A stretch of 22,585 nt of DNA from NCBI GenBank assembly GCA_964526295.1, contig CAZGKW010000058.1:1-22585 (forward strand), in the 5' to 3' direction. Under the pieces are notes generated by a model. That model did no database searches. It was not told where the DNA came from and saw nothing but the letters and a program-made list of their open reading frames with translations. Origin of the DNA: CAZGKW01 sp964526295 (lineage in GTDB: Bacteria; Planctomycetota; Phycisphaerae; FEN-1346). The translations under genes were made by a program, and so were the position numbers. How positions within the stretch are numbered: the stretch's first letter is position 1; every line of letters begins with the position of its first letter. This document shows, piece by piece, positions 21,275 to 22,585 of this stretch.

Positions 21275-22348
21275 ATGGCCGAGCGGTTGAAGCACGTCCG
21301 GGTCGCCGTCATCGGCCTGGGCATCGGGCGGCATCACCTGGCCGGCTTCGCGGCCCACCCGGCCGCCACCGTGGCGGCCGTCTGCGACATCGACGCCGAC
21401 CGGCTCAAAGCCGCCGCCGAGGAATATGGCCTCGAGAAGCGGCAGTGCTTCGCCTCGACCGACGCCCTGTTCCAGGCGGCGAAGGACCTCGAGCTGGACG
21501 CTGTCTGCGTGGCCCTGCCGAACCGGCTCCATGCCCCGGTCACGATCGAGGCCCTCCGGGCCGGCCTGCACGTCCTGTGTGAGAAGCCGATGGCCACCAC
21601 CGCCGAGGACGCCGCCCGGATGGTTGACGAGGCGAAGGCGGCGGGCCGTGCCCTGGGCATCAACCTCTCGTTCCGCTTCCGGCCCCAGAGCCGGGCCCTG
21701 AAGGACTTCGCCGCCGCCGGCCGCCTGGGGCAGGTCTACTACGCCCGGACCCGGTGGATGCGGGAGCGGGGCCTGCCGAAGTTCGGCGGCTGGTTCGGCC
21801 TGAAACAGGAGTCCGGCGGCGGGCCGATCATCGACCTCGGCGTCCACCGGATGGACCTGGCCATGTGGCTGATGGGCCATCCCGAGCCGGTCAGCGTCTC
21901 GGCGGCGACCTACGACCTGCTCGGCTCGCGCCTGGCGCGGGAGCAGAAGAAGGACTTCGACGTGGAGGACCTCGGCGTGGCGTTCGTCCGGTTCGATGGC
22001 GGCGCGTCGCTCGTCCTGGAGGCGTCCTGGGCGGGCCACACGGGGCTCCGCGAGGACCAGGTCACCGAGGTCCTCGGGACGAAGGGCGGCATCGTCCAGC
22101 GGAACCTGAACGAGGGTTACGACTACGAGGCCCGCCTCTACAGCGAGGAGTGCGGGGCCCTCACGGAGACGGTGGTCCGCCGGCGGCTGGGGCCGTCGCC
22201 CTCGGCCCAGGAGGACTTCGTCGACGCCCTCCTGGAGGGCCGCGAGCCTCTGGCGCCGGCCGAGGACGGCCTCCGTGTCCAGCGGGTCCTGGACGGGATC
22301 TACGAGTCGGCCCGCCTCGGCCGCGAGGTCCGACTGAGAAGTGCGTGA
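21275..22348 (+). CDS. Gfo/Idh/MocA family sugar oxidoreductase
   Basis: NAD(P)-dependent oxidoreductase of 357 residues, cytosolic, probably acting on a sugar or inositol derivative. The cofactor loop is GLGIGRHH (14-21) and the second strand ends CDID (37-40). The family signature CEKPMA has Lys104, and GGGPIIDLGVHRMDLAMWLMG carries the catalytic-site Asp187 and His191. GGGPIIDLGVHxxDL is typical of the main Gfo/Idh clade, whereas the gene at 2518 has the divergent DMAIHHFDL. ATG 21275 was chosen because only a short N-terminus precedes the Rossmann motif, with GGAAGG upstream; the frame stays open for 127 more codons that read as noise. No linked transport or sugar-kinase gene is in view, and the next 237 bp are repeats. 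Confidence 0.92.
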   Translation: MAERLKHVRVAVIGLGIGRHHLAGFAAHPAATVAAVCDIDADRLKAAAEEYGLEKRQCFASTDALFQAAKDLELDAVCVALPNRLHAPVTIEALRAGLHVLCEKPMATTAEDAARMVDEAKAAGRALGINLSFRFRPQSRALKDFAAAGRLGQVYYARTRWMRERGLPKFGGWFGLKQESGGGPIIDLGVHRMDLAMWLMGHPEPVSVSAATYDLLGSRLAREQKKDFDVEDLGVAFVRFDGGASLVLEASWAGHTGLREDQVTEVLGTKGGIVQRNLNEGYDYEARLYSEECGALTETVVRRRLGPSPSAQEDFVDALLEGREPLAPAEDGLRVQRVLDGIYESARLGREVRLRSA

Positions 22349-22395
22349 GGGCCCTTCTTAAGCCTTGCCCAACGCCCCGCGACGGCCAGTCTTGC

Positions 22396-22585
22396 CCATC
22401 ATTCTGCCGCGCGGCGGCCAGTCTTGGCTGCCGCGTGACTCTCGTTTCGAGCCCTTTCGCGGCGGGCAGGACAGCCCGCCGCGCTTTCCTTTGGACAGCC
22501 CGCCGCGCTTTCCATCATTTTGCCGCGCGGCGGCCAGTCTTGGCTGCCGCGTGACCCGCGTTTCGAGCCCTTTCGCGGCGGGCAG
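22396..22585. repeat. Direct repeat of 74 bp (two copies) with nested 21-bp repeats
   Basis: The segments 22396-22469 and 22512-22585 match at 71 of 74 positions (period 116 bp); the second copy reaches the window end, so the array may continue. Between them, a 21-bp unit beginning GGACAGCCCG occurs at 22469-22489 and 22493-22513. Each 74-bp copy contains an 11-bp hairpin (CGCGGCGGCCA with TGGCTGCCGCG, one mismatch), and GCGGCGGGC/GCCCGCCGC (22459-22467, 22474-22482) forms another. A partial copy of the core lies at about 22378-22395. This looks like a palindromic intergenic repeat family in tandem. Confidence 0.8.

Noticed and set aside
22396..22585. Repeats considered as a CRISPR array
   Set aside because: The units are 74 bp and internally palindromic, with only two copies; the sequence between them is itself repeated, and no cas gene is present.

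Overview
The window looks like part of a chromosome from a high-GC bacterium. Most genes have a strong G/C third-position bias, giving long shadow frames in the opposite strand. The gene mix (two Gfo/Idh/MocA oxidoreductases, a uroporphyrinogen-decarboxylase-like protein next to a secreted esterase, paired secreted DUF4139-like proteins, a lone PilT-type ATPase) suggests an uncultured planctomycete or a relative in the PVC group. This is inference from gene content; there is no rRNA or other marker gene here.

Layout. 1-1520 is a restriction-modification islet on the minus strand: a beta-class DNA methyltransferase followed by a BglII-like endonuclease that runs off the window, behind their own promoter. 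1520-5553 holds a short-chain dehydrogenase, a Gfo/Idh oxidoreductase, a PilT-family ATPase and a HAD sugar-phosphate mutase/phosphatase. 5673-7655 is a second islet of lower GC: a YwgA-like protein overlapping a SAMHD1-like HD phosphohydrolase. 7777-13758 holds an NSS-family Na+ symporter with a eukaryote-like chloride site, a URO-D-like protein coupled to a secreted alpha/beta hydrolase (minus strand), and a zinc alcohol dehydrogenase coupled to a nucleotidyltransferase of the RmlA type (plus strand). 13883-17608 is a minus-strand set: a six-helix membrane protein, class II fructose-bisphosphate aldolase and an unrecognised 567-residue membrane protein. 17763-20328 holds two tandem paralogous secreted proteins. 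20329-21274 lacks an intact gene but carries terminators on both strands, a possible promoter/small RNA and a fragment with coding character. 21275-22348 is a second Gfo/Idh oxidoreductase, and the window ends in a 74-bp direct repeat.

How the genes fit together. Most of the high-GC genes suit carbohydrate handling (sugar oxidoreductases, beta-phosphoglucomutase-like HAD, aldolase, nucleotide-sugar synthesis, secreted esterase), but they lie in several short transcription units rather than one pathway operon. The two lower-GC islets look acquired. The first is a standard DNA defence module. The second, a YwgA-like protein translationally overlapping a predicted dNTP triphosphohydrolase, is the best candidate for a poorly described functional pair, possibly in nucleotide-pool control or defence.

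Limits: all family calls come from reading motifs by eye, with no database search. Promoters and small RNA are pattern matches only.
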